Of a stretch of 64,000 nt of DNA, positions 7,872-16,600 are shown one piece after another (position 1 is the stretch's first letter; the number at the start of each line of letters is the position of its first letter). Under the pieces are notes generated by a model, which was given only the letters and a program-made list of their open reading frames with translations, did not search any database and had not been told where the DNA came from. This DNA comes from Chlorobium sp. (GTDB taxonomy: Bacteria; Bacteroidota; Chlorobiia; Chlorobiales; Chlorobiaceae). Location of the stretch: the NCBI GenBank assembly GCA_028277225.1, contig JANQHB010000068.1, forward strand, positions 1 to 64,000, read 5' to 3'. Made by a program: the position numbers and the translations under genes.

Positions 7872-8270
7872 TCAATCACAGACCTTCCCCGCCTGGTGGC
7901 AGACAAGCACGTCGTCTACATCAGCGCTGGCCATCAGCTCATTGGCGAGGTCACTTTCGAAGCCGCAGTCCTGCCGGTCTCCGACCTGCAGGAGCGGTCG
8001 CCTGATCAGGTAGTTGTCCTGAATCATTTCAGCCAGGACTTGCTCTTCGCCCCAATCCGCCGGTTTGATCTCCCCACTTTTGACTCTCGGGGCATACGGA
8101 TTGTACCACTTATCGAGAGGCAGGTTCTGAAAAAAGGGCCGCAGTTTATCTTTGGTCCACTCTTCCTCGAAAATGTTCTTCACCGTCACCGTATGGTTTT
8201 TGCCTCGAAGCATTTCTATCTGCCTCCTGTTATTCTTGCACTCCGGCTTGACGCAGATGATAACTTCCAT
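7872..8270 (-). CDS. ArsC-family (nitrogenase-associated type) thioredoxin-fold protein
   Basis: This 132-residue protein looks like the ArsC/Spx superfamily: a first strand VIICVKPECKNNRRQIEML with a lone cysteine at C10 in place of the redox C-x-x-C, then KNHTVTVKNIFEEEWTKDKLRPFF, a Y.P..P.VKSGEI segment and a ..DNYLIRRPLLQVGD strand with the cis-proline P93. That last pattern is found in the nitrogenase-associated subgroup. No nif genes are nearby, so a role in nitrogen fixation is not shown. It is followed by the methyltransferase upstream at 8311. Confidence 0.62.
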   Translation of the reverse strand: MEVIICVKPECKNNRRQIEMLRGKNHTVTVKNIFEEEWTKDKLRPFFQNLPLDKWYNPYAPRVKSGEIKPADWGEEQVLAEMIQDNYLIRRPLLQVGDRQDCGFESDLANELMASADVDDVLVCHQAGKVCD

Positions 8271-8310
8271 TATTAGGCCTCATTGCTTTTTTGCTTAAAT
8301 ATTTTTCAAT

Positions 8311-9240
8311 TTAAAGCTTTGCACCATAAGAAAGAATATAATCCAGCCCGGCGTAGACGCTGTCTGCGCTGCGATTGAATGAAAACTGGGCAAGCATCTT
8401 TGCAAGCGGAGGCAGCTTGCCGACAAAGGTCCGGTCTCCTGACAGATACTCATGAAGCGGCGTATAGACATCGTCGCGTATCGACTCAATATCAATATTG
8501 ACAAATCCGGCGCTGGAGAGTTTGTCGTTATAGGTCGGGATCAGGTAGTAGTTTTCCTGCGGAATATTGAATTTACCCGCCACCATGTTCCATGAAATCC
8601 ATTGCTCCAACCGCCTGAAGAGATTATCGGAGTTTTTCAACGGCAGAATGTCTGCTGTCACAAGCCTTCCTCCCGGACGCAAAACGCGGAACGCTTCCCT
8701 GAAAAAGTCTTCACGTGATCGGTAGTGAAACGCACTTTCCACGGAAACAACCAGATCGACCGACTCGTTATCAATCGGCATTTCCGTTGCAGAGCCCTCC
8801 CGCAGATCGATTGATTTTTCAAACCCCGCGTCAAGAACATTCTTCCGGGCCTGCTCTACCTGGGACCTGGTAATATTCAGCCCGATAATTTTGTCGGGCT
8901 TCATGGTTCTCGTCCAGAGGATGTCCTGGTCGCCAAAACCGTAGCCGCAATCGAGTACCGTGTCACCGGGACCCATGCCGCCTCGTTTCGCCACCAGAAG
9001 CGCAAGTTCTTCACTGGCCTCATCAATGGTATCCGCATCACGCCAGTATCCGAGATTCAGATATAATGCATTCGTGGTTAGAGACGTTGTGCCGATCAGA
9101 TCATAGACTTCGGTTGTCTTCAACCCGTGGAATGGATTGAAAAGCCAGTTCAGATAGTCAAAAAAACGACCGATTGATTTGTCTGACATGCTGCTCCCCT
9201 GTTTTCCGTCGAAATCATTCGATTCATGTTTATCGGCCAT
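8311..9240 (-). CDS. Class I SAM-dependent methyltransferase
   Basis: This 309-residue protein has motif I DTVLDCGYGFGDQD (about 94-107), an acidic IGLNITRSQVEQAR segment, a VDLVVSVESAFHYRSREDFFREAFRVLRPGGRLVTADI block and a substrate-binding C-terminal half. The pattern of the SVES.FH motif is like small-molecule C/O/N-methyltransferases such as the erythromycin or sarcosine types. It may share a transcript with the ArsC-like gene 40 bases downstream. Substrate unknown. Confidence 0.72.
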   Translation of the reverse strand: MADKHESNDFDGKQGSSMSDKSIGRFFDYLNWLFNPFHGLKTTEVYDLIGTTSLTTNALYLNLGYWRDADTIDEASEELALLVAKRGGMGPGDTVLDCGYGFGDQDILWTRTMKPDKIIGLNITRSQVEQARKNVLDAGFEKSIDLREGSATEMPIDNESVDLVVSVESAFHYRSREDFFREAFRVLRPGGRLVTADILPLKNSDNLFRRLEQWISWNMVAGKFNIPQENYYLIPTYNDKLSSAGFVNIDIESIRDDVYTPLHEYLSGDRTFVGKLPPLAKMLAQFSFNRSADSVYAGLDYILSYGAKL

Positions 9241-9385
9241 CGATAACCATCATAACCTCTGAATGCTCTCGAATGTTCGGGCACAGGTCGTTCTTGTTGA
9301 AAAACAGGAAGTTTCGAATATCCTTTCATGCAGTATGGAGCGAACAATCCCTTGCAGGCTGAAGCTCAGTTTTCCCGTTCCTGCT

Positions 9386-9586
9386 CTACCCGTTGACTTC
9401 CCGGTTCTTCTTCTCAAGCTTGTTGAACTGGCCTTTGGTGATGAACATCCGGTGATGTGTCGGGTTGTCCGGGTCCTGCATGACAATCCTGTTCCGCTCT
9501 TCGTAGTTCCAGCCTATAATCCTGTGAGTGGCCAGATCCAGATCGACATAGTATCTCGTCTCCTTGTCTTCCTGCTTTTGCTCCAT
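9386..9586 (-). CDS. Small conserved hypothetical protein
   Basis: A 66-residue protein rich in charged residues, starting MEQKQEDKETRYYVDLDL and ending QFNKLEKKNREVNG. The start was set at 9586 because AGGAG lies 6 bases before that ATG. The longer frame up to 9757 has no such site and runs into the divergent brnT gene. No membrane segment or known motif. It is divergent from brnT with about 48 bases between the two starts. Confidence 0.6.
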   Translation of the reverse strand: MEQKQEDKETRYYVDLDLATHRIIGWNYEERNRIVMQDPDNPTHHRMFITKGQFNKLEKKNREVNG

Positions 9587-9634
9587 TGTTTCTCCTTTCT
9601 TGCTTTGTATATACAAATTATGTAGAATACCATT

Positions 9635-9901
9635 ATGTTTGAGTGGGATGAAAATAAACGTCTGAAGAACCTTGAGAAGCACAAACTTGACTTTATAGCA
9701 GTCCGGCTTCTTTTCGACGGGCGTCAAACAATTACTGCTATGTCGGATAATCCCCATGAAACAAGGTATGTGACAACGGGTGAAATTGACAGGAAATTTT
9801 ATACCGTAGTTTGGACGTGGCGAGCCGATGTTCGTCGTATTATATCATTCAGGAGGGCAAGACATGAAGAAGAAAGAGCATATCGTCAGATACACGGATA
9901 A
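9635..9901 (+). CDS. brnT: BrnT-family ribonuclease toxin
   Basis: The 88-residue protein has the BrnT (DUF497) signature: FEWDENKRLKNLEKHKLDF at the start, a DNPHETRYVTTGEID..FYTVVWTWR middle and the end RRIISFRRARHEEERAY, where the R-x-x-S-x-R-x-A and E-R-x-x-Y residues are those of the family. BrnT toxins resemble RelE and cut RNA. The stop lies inside the following antitoxin gene (38-base overlap), the usual toxin-first order. Confidence 0.9.
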   Translation: MFEWDENKRLKNLEKHKLDFIAVRLLFDGRQTITAMSDNPHETRYVTTGEIDRKFYTVVWTWRADVRRIISFRRARHEEERAYRQIHG

Positions 9902-10196
9902 AGAATTACGCGAGAAACATGCTCGCGGTGAAGACAAAAGTGACTGGGATCACGCTTCAGCCCTGACAAACCGGGAAATCGAGAACGCCATAGCCGAAGA
10001 TGAGGACGAGGCGGAAATGCATGTTGACTGGTCGAATATATCTGTAAAGCTGCCTCGGCCGAAAACAGTGCTCAACATGCGCATCGATTGTGAAGTATTG
10101 GAATTTTTCCGCAGTCAGGGAAGAGGCTACCAGACAAAAATCAATGCAGTATTGCGATCGTATGTTGAACAGCAGCGGATAAAAAAGAACGTTTAA
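9864..10196 (+). CDS. brnA: BrnA-family antitoxin
   Basis: The start was set at ATG 9864 (MKKKEHIVRYT). The 110-residue protein has the BrnA layout: a charged N-terminal arm with the helix ELREKHARGEDKSDWDHA and a C-terminal ribbon-helix-helix (VLNMRIDCEVLEFFRSQGRGYQTKINAVLRSYVEQQ). It should bind BrnT and repress the pair's promoter. Confidence 0.88.
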   Translation: MKKKEHIVRYTDKELREKHARGEDKSDWDHASALTNREIENAIAEDEDEAEMHVDWSNISVKLPRPKTVLNMRIDCEVLEFFRSQGRGYQTKINAVLRSYVEQQRIKKNV

Positions 10197-10327
10197 GATC
10201 GATCTTTCACTCAAGTCAGATTTTTTATCATACCGCCTGGCGTCAGATTATTATTTCGATATCTATGGGCTCGAAATCGAGAGAAGGAAAAGTCACTGAA
10301 TTGTGAAATATCCTGTTCCATGCATAT

Positions 10328-10939
10328 TCACGAATACGGCTGCCTGATGACTGTTTTCCATTTCGCAGGATCTGCCTTGCGGGTGTCGCTGAGATATATC
10401 TCGTGATGTTTTTCCCTGCGTTCGTGACCGTTTTCTTCAAGGAACGCATGCACTTTTTCGATTGTCGGCCCTTCTTCTGAAAACGGCCCGATATGCATGA
10501 TCTGCGCTGCTTCACCTTCCTCGTAAGATTCAAAACGAAGCTGCGGCAGCGATACAGGATTCTTTTTCTTTTTCACCCCTTCAATCGCCTCTTCAACCAT
10601 GGCTGGAGCAACAAACTCCGGCTGCATGATCATCAGCGTCCATTTCCAGTCCTCCTTGCGATCGACCGAGAAATCATTCATGTCGTCGGTCCACCAGAGC
10701 CCCTCCAGCGGCAGCACGCCATAGTCGATCTCCATCCCCCCTTTTTTCACCATGAACTTCAGTGCGTAGGCAACCGGATACAAGGCATCGATAGCGTCCA
10801 TGAACTCCTGTGAGGTATTCGGATCGCCTTTGCCGTCGATCATCAGAAAATTCATTGCAGGAACCTTCACACGCTCCACGTTTCTGGCCGTTGGTTTGTA
10901 GAGGTGTTTCAGCTCTTTTTTGTAGTCTATCTTTTTCAT
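10328..10939 (-). CDS. GyrI-like small-molecule-binding protein
   Basis: The start was set at MKKIDYKKELKHLY (10939); the upstream 18 codons of the open frame look non-coding. The 203-residue protein matches the GyrI-like family: a first half with VKVPAMNFLMIDGKGDPN...FMDAIDALYPVAYALKFMVKK, a middle ..YGVLPLEGLWWTDD, and a second half with QIMHIGPFSEEGPTIEKVHAFLEENG..RREKHHEIYLSD.RKADP.KWKTV.RQP. Relatives bind small molecules or hydrolyse some toxic esters. No operon partner is evident. Confidence 0.8.
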   Translation of the reverse strand: MKKIDYKKELKHLYKPTARNVERVKVPAMNFLMIDGKGDPNTSQEFMDAIDALYPVAYALKFMVKKGGMEIDYGVLPLEGLWWTDDMNDFSVDRKEDWKWTLMIMQPEFVAPAMVEEAIEGVKKKKNPVSLPQLRFESYEEGEAAQIMHIGPFSEEGPTIEKVHAFLEENGHERREKHHEIYLSDTRKADPAKWKTVIRQPYS

Positions 10940-11115
10940 GGTCAGTGCATTGACATGATTACACAGAAGACTTTGAAATGCAGGTTGCGTCAAAAAATGT
11001 CTTCAGATAAAACTAAAAAAGCTCCCGGTTTTTTTGGAGTTCAACTATTGTTTTTGACATTTTTTGCTCATTGTTTATCTTAAGTGCCCTATCGAGAGGT
11101 TCTTTACATAGTCAG

Positions 11116-11198
11116 GGAGGATTAGCATAATTGGTAATGCAGCAGTCTTGAAAACTGCCGGGTTCACGCCCTTGGGGGTTCGAGTCCCTCATCCTCCG
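11116..11198 (+). tRNA. tRNA-Ser (anticodon TGA)
   Basis: Acceptor stem GGAGGAT pairs with ATCCTCC, D stem GCAT/ATGC, anticodon stem GCAGT/ACTGC with loop CTTGAAA giving TGA (codon UCA), a long variable arm of the serine kind and a GTTCGAGTC T loop. CCA is not encoded. Confidence 0.9.
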
Positions 11199-11210
11199 CA
11201 CAGATTTCCA

Positions 11211-11301
11211 GGAGAGGTGGCCGAGTGGCTGAAGGCAACGGTTTGCTAAACCGTCATAGTTCTAACAAGGGCTATCGAGGGTTCGAATCCCTCTCTCTCC
11301 G
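11211..11301 (+). tRNA. tRNA-Ser (anticodon GCT)
   Basis: Acceptor GGAGAGG pairs with TCTCTCC, anticodon stem ACGGT/ACCGT with loop TTGCTAA giving GCT (codons AGC/AGU), a long variable arm and the GTTCGAATC T loop. It lies 12 bases after the previous tRNA and is followed by a terminator. Confidence 0.93.
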
Positions 11302-11314
11302 CATAAAAGAAAAG

Positions 11315-11340
11315 CCTTCGATAACCTCGAAGGTTTTTTC
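11315..11340 (+). terminator. Rho-independent terminator of the tRNA-Ser pair
   Basis: Stem CCTTCGA / TCGAAGG (11315-11321 with 11327-11333), five-base loop, then a run of six T. Confidence 0.88.
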
Positions 11341-11365
11341 TTTTCAGTACGTTAAAGTCTTTATT

Positions 11366-11489
11366 GGGAGGGATGAGAACCCTATAGGAGGGTTCGACTC
11401 ATGCCGAATGGCATGAAGACGGCGAACGTAGTGAGTCCGCCCCCCGATTTATCGGAGGGTGAGAGAAGCGAATCAATCCCTCTCTCTCC
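11366..11489 (-). repeat. Structured inverted repeat, unit A
   Basis: About 120 bases that, read on the minus strand, have the same framework as unit B (11584-11701): an outer stem ending in ATCCCTCCC, several inner hairpins and the shared core CGGACTC...CGCCGTC. Hairpins visible here include TCATGCC/GGCATGA, CCCTCCGAT/ATCGGGGGG and GAACCC/GGGTTC. Loop and stem sequences differ from unit B while pairing is kept. Its last bases run into a copy of the tRNA-Ser 3' end. Confidence 0.6.
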
Positions 11490-11505
11490 GCATAAAACAA
11501 AACGC
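11473..11505 (+). repeat. Duplicated tRNA-Ser 3' tail
   Basis: The stretch AATCCCTCTCTCTCCGCAT followed by AAAACAAAACGCC repeats the end of the tRNA-Ser(GCT) gene and its flank at 11286-11316, without the rest of a tRNA. Confidence 0.6.
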
Positions 11506-11533
11506 CCTGGTTTATCCAGGGTATTTTGTTTTA
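11495..11533. terminator. Bidirectional terminator-like hairpin
   Basis: AAAACAAAA and CCCTGG on the left pair with CCAGGG and TTTTGTTTT on the right around a TTTAT loop. This is in the same position relative to the duplicated tRNA tail as the true terminator is to the tRNA. Confidence 0.7.
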
Positions 11534-11583
11534 CTCCGAGGGGATCAAACCCTTTCTTGAACAACGTCAATTGCCTACCTGCC

Positions 11584-11701
11584 GGGGGAGGGATTGATGA
11601 AACGCTCTGCGTTTCACCCTTCGGGCGGACTCGCTTTCGCTCGCCGTCCCAGCGGCTTTGGCCGCTGGTCGAACCCTTTTATCGGGTTCGATCCCTCCCT
11701 C
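11584..11701 (+). repeat. Structured inverted repeat, unit B
   Basis: An outer stem GGGAGGGAT / ATCCCTCCC encloses hairpins GAAACGC/GCGTTTC, CCC/GGG, GGAC...GTCC, CCAGCGGC/GCCGCTGG and GAACCC/GGGTTC. Unit A has the same order in the opposite orientation. Confidence 0.65.
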
Positions 11702-11706
11702 AGTGT

Positions 11707-11745
11707 AAAATAGAATGACCCGGCTTGGCAGGGTCATTCTATTTT
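11707..11745. terminator. Bidirectional terminator, end of tRNA-Ser(GGA)
   Basis: A 15-base perfect stem AAAATAGAATGACCC / GGGTCATTCTATTTT with a short loop. It lies just past the 3' end of the minus-strand tRNA. Confidence 0.85.
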
Positions 11746-11748
11746 ATG

Positions 11749-11834
11749 CGGAGAGGGAGGGATTCGAACCCTCGAAGGCTGTTAACCTTACCCGCTTTCC
11801 AGGCGAGCGCACTAGACCACTATGCGACCTCTCC
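11749..11834 (-). tRNA. tRNA-Ser (anticodon GGA)
   Basis: On the minus strand the acceptor GGAGAGG pairs with CCTCTCC, the anticodon loop CTGGAAA gives GGA (codons UCC/UCU), and a long variable arm and GTTCGAATC T loop follow. It faces the other two serine tRNAs. Confidence 0.92.
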
Positions 11835-12000
11835 AGTGTAAAAGGGCAGGTAATGTACAATGTATTTTGCATTTTTGAAAGGCCTCACAGTCGTCGAGAA
11901 GAATATTTCCCCTGTTTGGGAGCGTTCAGATTGTCTTTCAGGCAGCACTTTCGTAAATTGGCGAAACTGTATTTAATACAATCTATTAACGATCGTTTGC

Positions 12001-13494
12001 ATGTCGAAAATCCTCTACGAAGCACTCACATTTGACGATGTTTTACTTGTTCCTGCCTTTTCGGCAATACTCCCGAAGGAAACAAGTGTCAAAACTCGCC
12101 TCACGAAATCCATCGAACTCAACATTCCGCTGGTCAGCGCCGCCATGGACACGGTCACTGAATCGGAACTCGCTATCGCCATCGCCCGGTCCGGCGGCAT
12201 CGGTTTTGTCCACAAAAACCTCTCGATCACGCAGCAGGCTCGCGAAGTGGCAAGGGTCAAGCGGCATGAAAGCGGTATTATCCGCGATCCGATCACCCTG
12301 TATGAAAACGCTACCGTTGGTGACGCTATCGATCTGATGCAGAAGCACTCAATTTCCGGCATTCCGATCATTGAAAATCCTGTTTCCGCCGACGATGCCT
12401 CGCTGAAACTCAAGGGAATAGTCACAAACCGCGACCTGAGATTCAAACCTTCTCCGGAAATGGTCATTTCAAGCCTGATGACCAGCGGCAAAAACCTCAT
12501 TACCGCAAGGGAAGACATCGACCTTGAAAGCGCCGAAGAGATCCTGCTTTCCAACAAGATCGAAAAGCTGCTCATCACCGATGACAACGGAAATCTCAAG
12601 GGGCTCATCACGTTCAAGGACATTCAGAAGCGAAAAATCTATCCTCTGGCATGCAAGGACGAACACGGCAGGCTCAGAGTCGGTGCGGCAGTCGGTATCC
12701 GCCCTGACACGATCGATCGCGTTTCTGCACTTGTCGGCGCCGGCGTCGATGTTGTCGCCGTCGATACCGCTCACGGCCACAGCAAGGCTGTCGGCGATAT
12801 GGTACGAACCATCAAGGAGCATTACCCTGAACTTCAGGTGGTAGCAGGTAACGTTGCCACGGCCGAGGCCGTCTGCGATCTTGTCAAAGCCGGCGCTGAT
12901 GCCGTAAAGGTCGGCATCGGGCCCGGGAGCATCTGTACGACCAGGGTGGTTGCCGGTGTCGGCATGCCCCAGTTGACGGCGGTCATGAACTGTTCCGCCG
13001 AAGCCGTAAAGACAGGCACACCGATCATCGCTGACGGTGGCATCAAATACAGCGGCGACATTGCCAAGGCTATTGCTGCCGGAGCGGATTCGGTCATGAT
13101 CGGCAGCATCTTTGCAGGAACTGATGAAAGCCCCGGCGAAACAATCCTTTACGAAGGCCGCCGCTTCAAAGCTTACAGGGGAATGGGATCGCTGGGTGCA
13201 ATGAGCGAACCTGAAGGCAGCAGCGACCGTTACTTTCAGGACGCTTCCAAGGAAAGCAAAAAATATGTTCCCGAAGGTATTGAAGGAAGAATACCCGCCA
13301 AGGGAACGCTCGAAGAGGTCATTTATCAGCTTATCGGCGGCCTGAAGTCCTCAATGGGGTACTGCGGCGTCCGGAACACTGACGAAATGAAAACAAACAC
13401 GAATTTTGTAAGAATCACCGCCGCCGGCCTCAGAGAAAGCCATCCTCACGATGTAATGATAACCAAGGAAGCCCCGAACTATTCGGTGTCGTGA
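12001..13494 (+). CDS. guaB: IMP dehydrogenase
   Basis: GuaB oxidises IMP to XMP with NAD+, the first committed step to GTP. The 497-residue length is normal. The N-terminal barrel segment LTFDDVLLVPA is followed by a pair of CBS domains (about residues 95-215; ITLYENATVGDAIDLM and NLITAREDIDLESAEE), then the catalytic barrel with GPGSICTTRVVAGVG around residue 305 (active cysteine) and the flap region YRGMGSLGAM. Start ATG 12001 matches family N-termini. It is a single gene, convergent with the magnesium-chelatase gene. Confidence 0.97.
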   Translation: MSKILYEALTFDDVLLVPAFSAILPKETSVKTRLTKSIELNIPLVSAAMDTVTESELAIAIARSGGIGFVHKNLSITQQAREVARVKRHESGIIRDPITLYENATVGDAIDLMQKHSISGIPIIENPVSADDASLKLKGIVTNRDLRFKPSPEMVISSLMTSGKNLITAREDIDLESAEEILLSNKIEKLLITDDNGNLKGLITFKDIQKRKIYPLACKDEHGRLRVGAAVGIRPDTIDRVSALVGAGVDVVAVDTAHGHSKAVGDMVRTIKEHYPELQVVAGNVATAEAVCDLVKAGADAVKVGIGPGSICTTRVVAGVGMPQLTAVMNCSAEAVKTGTPIIADGGIKYSGDIAKAIAAGADSVMIGSIFAGTDESPGETILYEGRRFKAYRGMGSLGAMSEPEGSSDRYFQDASKESKKYVPEGIEGRIPAKGTLEEVIYQLIGGLKSSMGYCGVRNTDEMKTNTNFVRITAAGLRESHPHDVMITKEAPNYSVS

Positions 13495-13504
13495 GGGGGT
13501 ATTC

Positions 13505-13525
13505 GTGAATGGTGAATCGTGAATT
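13505..13525. repeat. Heptamer tandem repeat (GTGAATG type)
   Basis: Units GTGAATG, GTGAATC, GTGAATT directly after guaB; same family as 7043-7063. Confidence 0.7.
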
Positions 13526-13569
13526 GTTTGGTGAGGGCGGGGCCGAGAATGATTGTATAGACTCTTTCC

Positions 13570-13597
13570 GGGCGGACACACAGGTCCGCCCCTACAT
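13570..13597. repeat. Dispersed hairpin repeat ending CCCTAC
   Basis: Stem GGGCGGAC / GTCCGCCC around a six-base loop, followed by CCTAC. A relative with a different stem is at 36158-36182. It lies between two convergent genes and may act as a weak terminator, though no T run follows. Confidence 0.6.
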
Positions 13598-13631
13598 TAC
13601 TGCCTACTGAAGACTGCGTACTGTCTCTCCC

Positions 13632-16600
13632 CTATTCCTCATCATGCATTCCTTCCAGGCGGTCTTCGAGGTCTGCGTAGATCTCCTGGAGTTCTTCGAT
13701 AGTATCCTGGTCGGCAGTCCACATTCCCCTGCCGTGCGCTTCGAGCATACGCCCGACGATATTCTTGATTGCCTGTGGATTGACTTTGGCCAGACGTTCC
13801 CTCATTTCGGGATCGAGCGCATAAGTTTCCGCGGTTTTTTTGTAGACCCAGTCATCGACGCTTTTTGTCACTGCGTCCCAGCCAAGCATGTAGGTTACCC
13901 TGTTGCTGATTTCGGTGGCTCCGCTATGACCGTGTTTCAGCATGCCTTCAAACCATTTCGGATTCAAAAGCTTCGAGCGGTACTCGACCCTTAGTGACTT
14001 GTTTGCGTCGTCCACCTTGATGTCGGACGTGAAAGATTCGACATAGTTGAGTTTGACATCGCTCACCCTGCTGTTGCGCTTGCGTGCGGCAAGCTGCAGT
14101 GACCCGGACGAGGAGAAATAGTGATCGATGTCCGAAATGCCGAACTCGGTCGAGTCTACCTGGTGAACGACCCTGTCGACGGTTTTAAACAAACCCTTGA
14201 GAATCTCGGTCTGCTTTTCTCCTTTCCTGTCGCCTCCATATGCACTGCTGTTGCGACGAAGAAAAAGCTCGTCAAGATCGTCATCGTTCTCCCATGCTGA
14301 ATCCTCGACCATGTCGTCCACATAGGTCCCATATGAACCCGGCGCCTGGGTAAACTGCCTCGATGTCGCACTCTCCAGATCGGCTCCTTCCGCCATGGCC
14401 TCGTCAACGTGCTTCTTGATATAATTCATGTCGTGAGGCTCGTCGGCTTTTGCCGCATCCTGTATGAGCCTGTCAAGCTGGTCCATAAGGTTTCCAAATG
14501 CATCGCGGAAAATCGGACTGAGCTGCATCAGAACGTCGATCCTCGGACGACCGAGCTTTTCAAGCGGCACCAGCTGATAATGACTGATCTTGCCCTGTGT
14601 GTCATAATAGGGTTCCGCACCTGCAAGACGTATGACAACTGCGACCGCTTCTCCTTTGGTTTTGATCGTATCGAGTCCCCAAAGCACCTGTGCAATCGTT
14701 TCGGGATACTGACCGCCATTTTCGTCCAGATGTTTCCTGACAAGCATATCGGCAATTTTGGTGCCGCGCTTGAATGCAAGTTCAGAAGGTATCCTCCAGG
14801 GATCGATCGAATGGATGTTGCGTCCTGAAGGCAGGACGTTCACACCGTCCCTGACAAGGTCGCCGCCCGGACCTGACGGGATGTAAAGACCGTCGAGAAC
14901 CCTGACAAGCGAATCCATCTCACCATGATTGTCTCCGAGAGCGTAAAGCAGCTGAGCGCCTTCTTTTGTGAGGCCATCGAGCATTTCCATATATTCCGCA
15001 GGCAGACTTTCCCCGCCTGTCAGGTCCTTGAAAACCTCTGCAGGATTCATCCTTTCAAACAATACCTGCTGTATAAAATCCCGGCAGGACTGATCGACTT
15101 TCTCCCGAACAGTAATAGCATCGCTCTCTCCACTCCTGGAACGTTTGGCAAGTTCTTCATAGCTGCCGTACGACCCGTTCGTTCCAAGATAATACATAAA
15201 CATTCCCGGCAGGGTTTTACCGTTTTTCCCCCTGTTTTTCAGGGTTTCCGTAACAGTCACAAGCTGCGACTCGAGCGGTGTCGCTTCACCGAAGACATGA
15301 AGCGAACTTGAAATCAGACGATTCTCCAGCTCAATAACGTAACTGTAGAGACGACTCACAAAATCATTGAACGGCTCTTCCTCCCTTCGCGGACAGTCAT
15401 CGGTCAGGTTCAGAAGTTCGGCTTTCTGCATGATGGCAGTCTCGAGCTCTTGCGCTTCGCTGGACTTGTCAAGCCCCCGCTCACGGTAATCGGCAAGAAA
15501 ATCCTTGAGAGCAGGCAGTTCCTTGTAGAGACCCGCCCTGGAAAGAGGAGGAACGACATGGGAGACCATGACAGCAAGTCCTCGCCGTTTGGCAATCGAG
15601 GATTCACTGGGATTGTTGAGCGGATAGATGTAGAAGTGAGGTATCTCTCCCAGGAGAGCGTCAGGCCAGCAGTCTCCGGTCAGTCCGGTCTGGAGACCCG
15701 GCATCCATTCGGCCGATCCGTGCATGCCGACATGAACAAGTGCATGCGCATTGAACTCTCTGCTTATCCAGCGGTAGAAAGAGATATACTGATGGTGCGG
15801 GGTGTTATCCTTGTCGAACAGCAGCCTCATCGGATCACCCGTCACACCGATACGGGGCTGAACACCGACAAAAACGTTACCGAAACGGATTCCTCCGATA
15901 AACAGCTCTTCGGAACCCATAGGGACGATCTCACCGGGAAAATTCTGCCAGCGTTCCTCGATCCTTTCCCGCTCTTTTGCGCTTGTCAGTTCCCTGTATT
16001 TTTCGCCATTTATCTTGAGAGCATCGGGTTTGCCGTTCATATACTGGTGATCGGTCGCCTTGTCAAGCGCCTTGAAAAGTTCTTCGGCGCTTTCGGGCAG
16101 ATCACCGGTCGTGTATCCTTCTTTCTTGAGTCTCTGCAGAATAGCCAGCAGAGATTTCGGCACGTCAAGAAGCGCAGCACTGGCCTTTTTACCCAGACCC
16201 GGAGGATAATCGTAGACAACAAACGCCACTTTTTTTTCCTTGTTGGATGCATCCCTCAGCCGAAGCCAGTTTTTGGACAATCCTGTCAACCGATCGATCC
16301 TCTCCGGAACAGTCTCGATTTTTCCATCCTTCAACGCCCCGAGTATGACGGGACATGCGGCACCGTCCATTTCCGGTATGGAATAGGTAAACGTGGTCTG
16401 CATCGGCGATACGCCAAGTTCCTTCCATGATTCGAAATCCTGAACCAGGAGAGGCTGTGAAACGATATAGGGTGCGTCCAGTTTACTCATGATCTCGTCA
16501 CGGGCATCCGAGGCGGTACCCGGTTTCGATGAACCGGCCGGTCCGCCGACAAGCCCGAAACCCATCATATTGACCAGAAGGTCGATCTTTTCCTTGACAA

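Noticed and set aside
7857..8276. A 139-codon plus-strand frame over the ArsC-like gene
   Set aside because: The minus strand encodes a recognisable thioredoxin-fold protein; the plus-strand frame has no features.
11116..11198. tRNA-Sec instead of tRNA-Ser
   Set aside because: The anticodon is TGA, not TCA, and the acceptor stem has 7 pairs, so it reads serine UCA.
15450..16430. A 326-codon plus-strand frame opposite bchS
   Set aside because: It mirrors the strongly conserved BchH-family gene on the other strand, has no recognisable motif and arises from codon bias.
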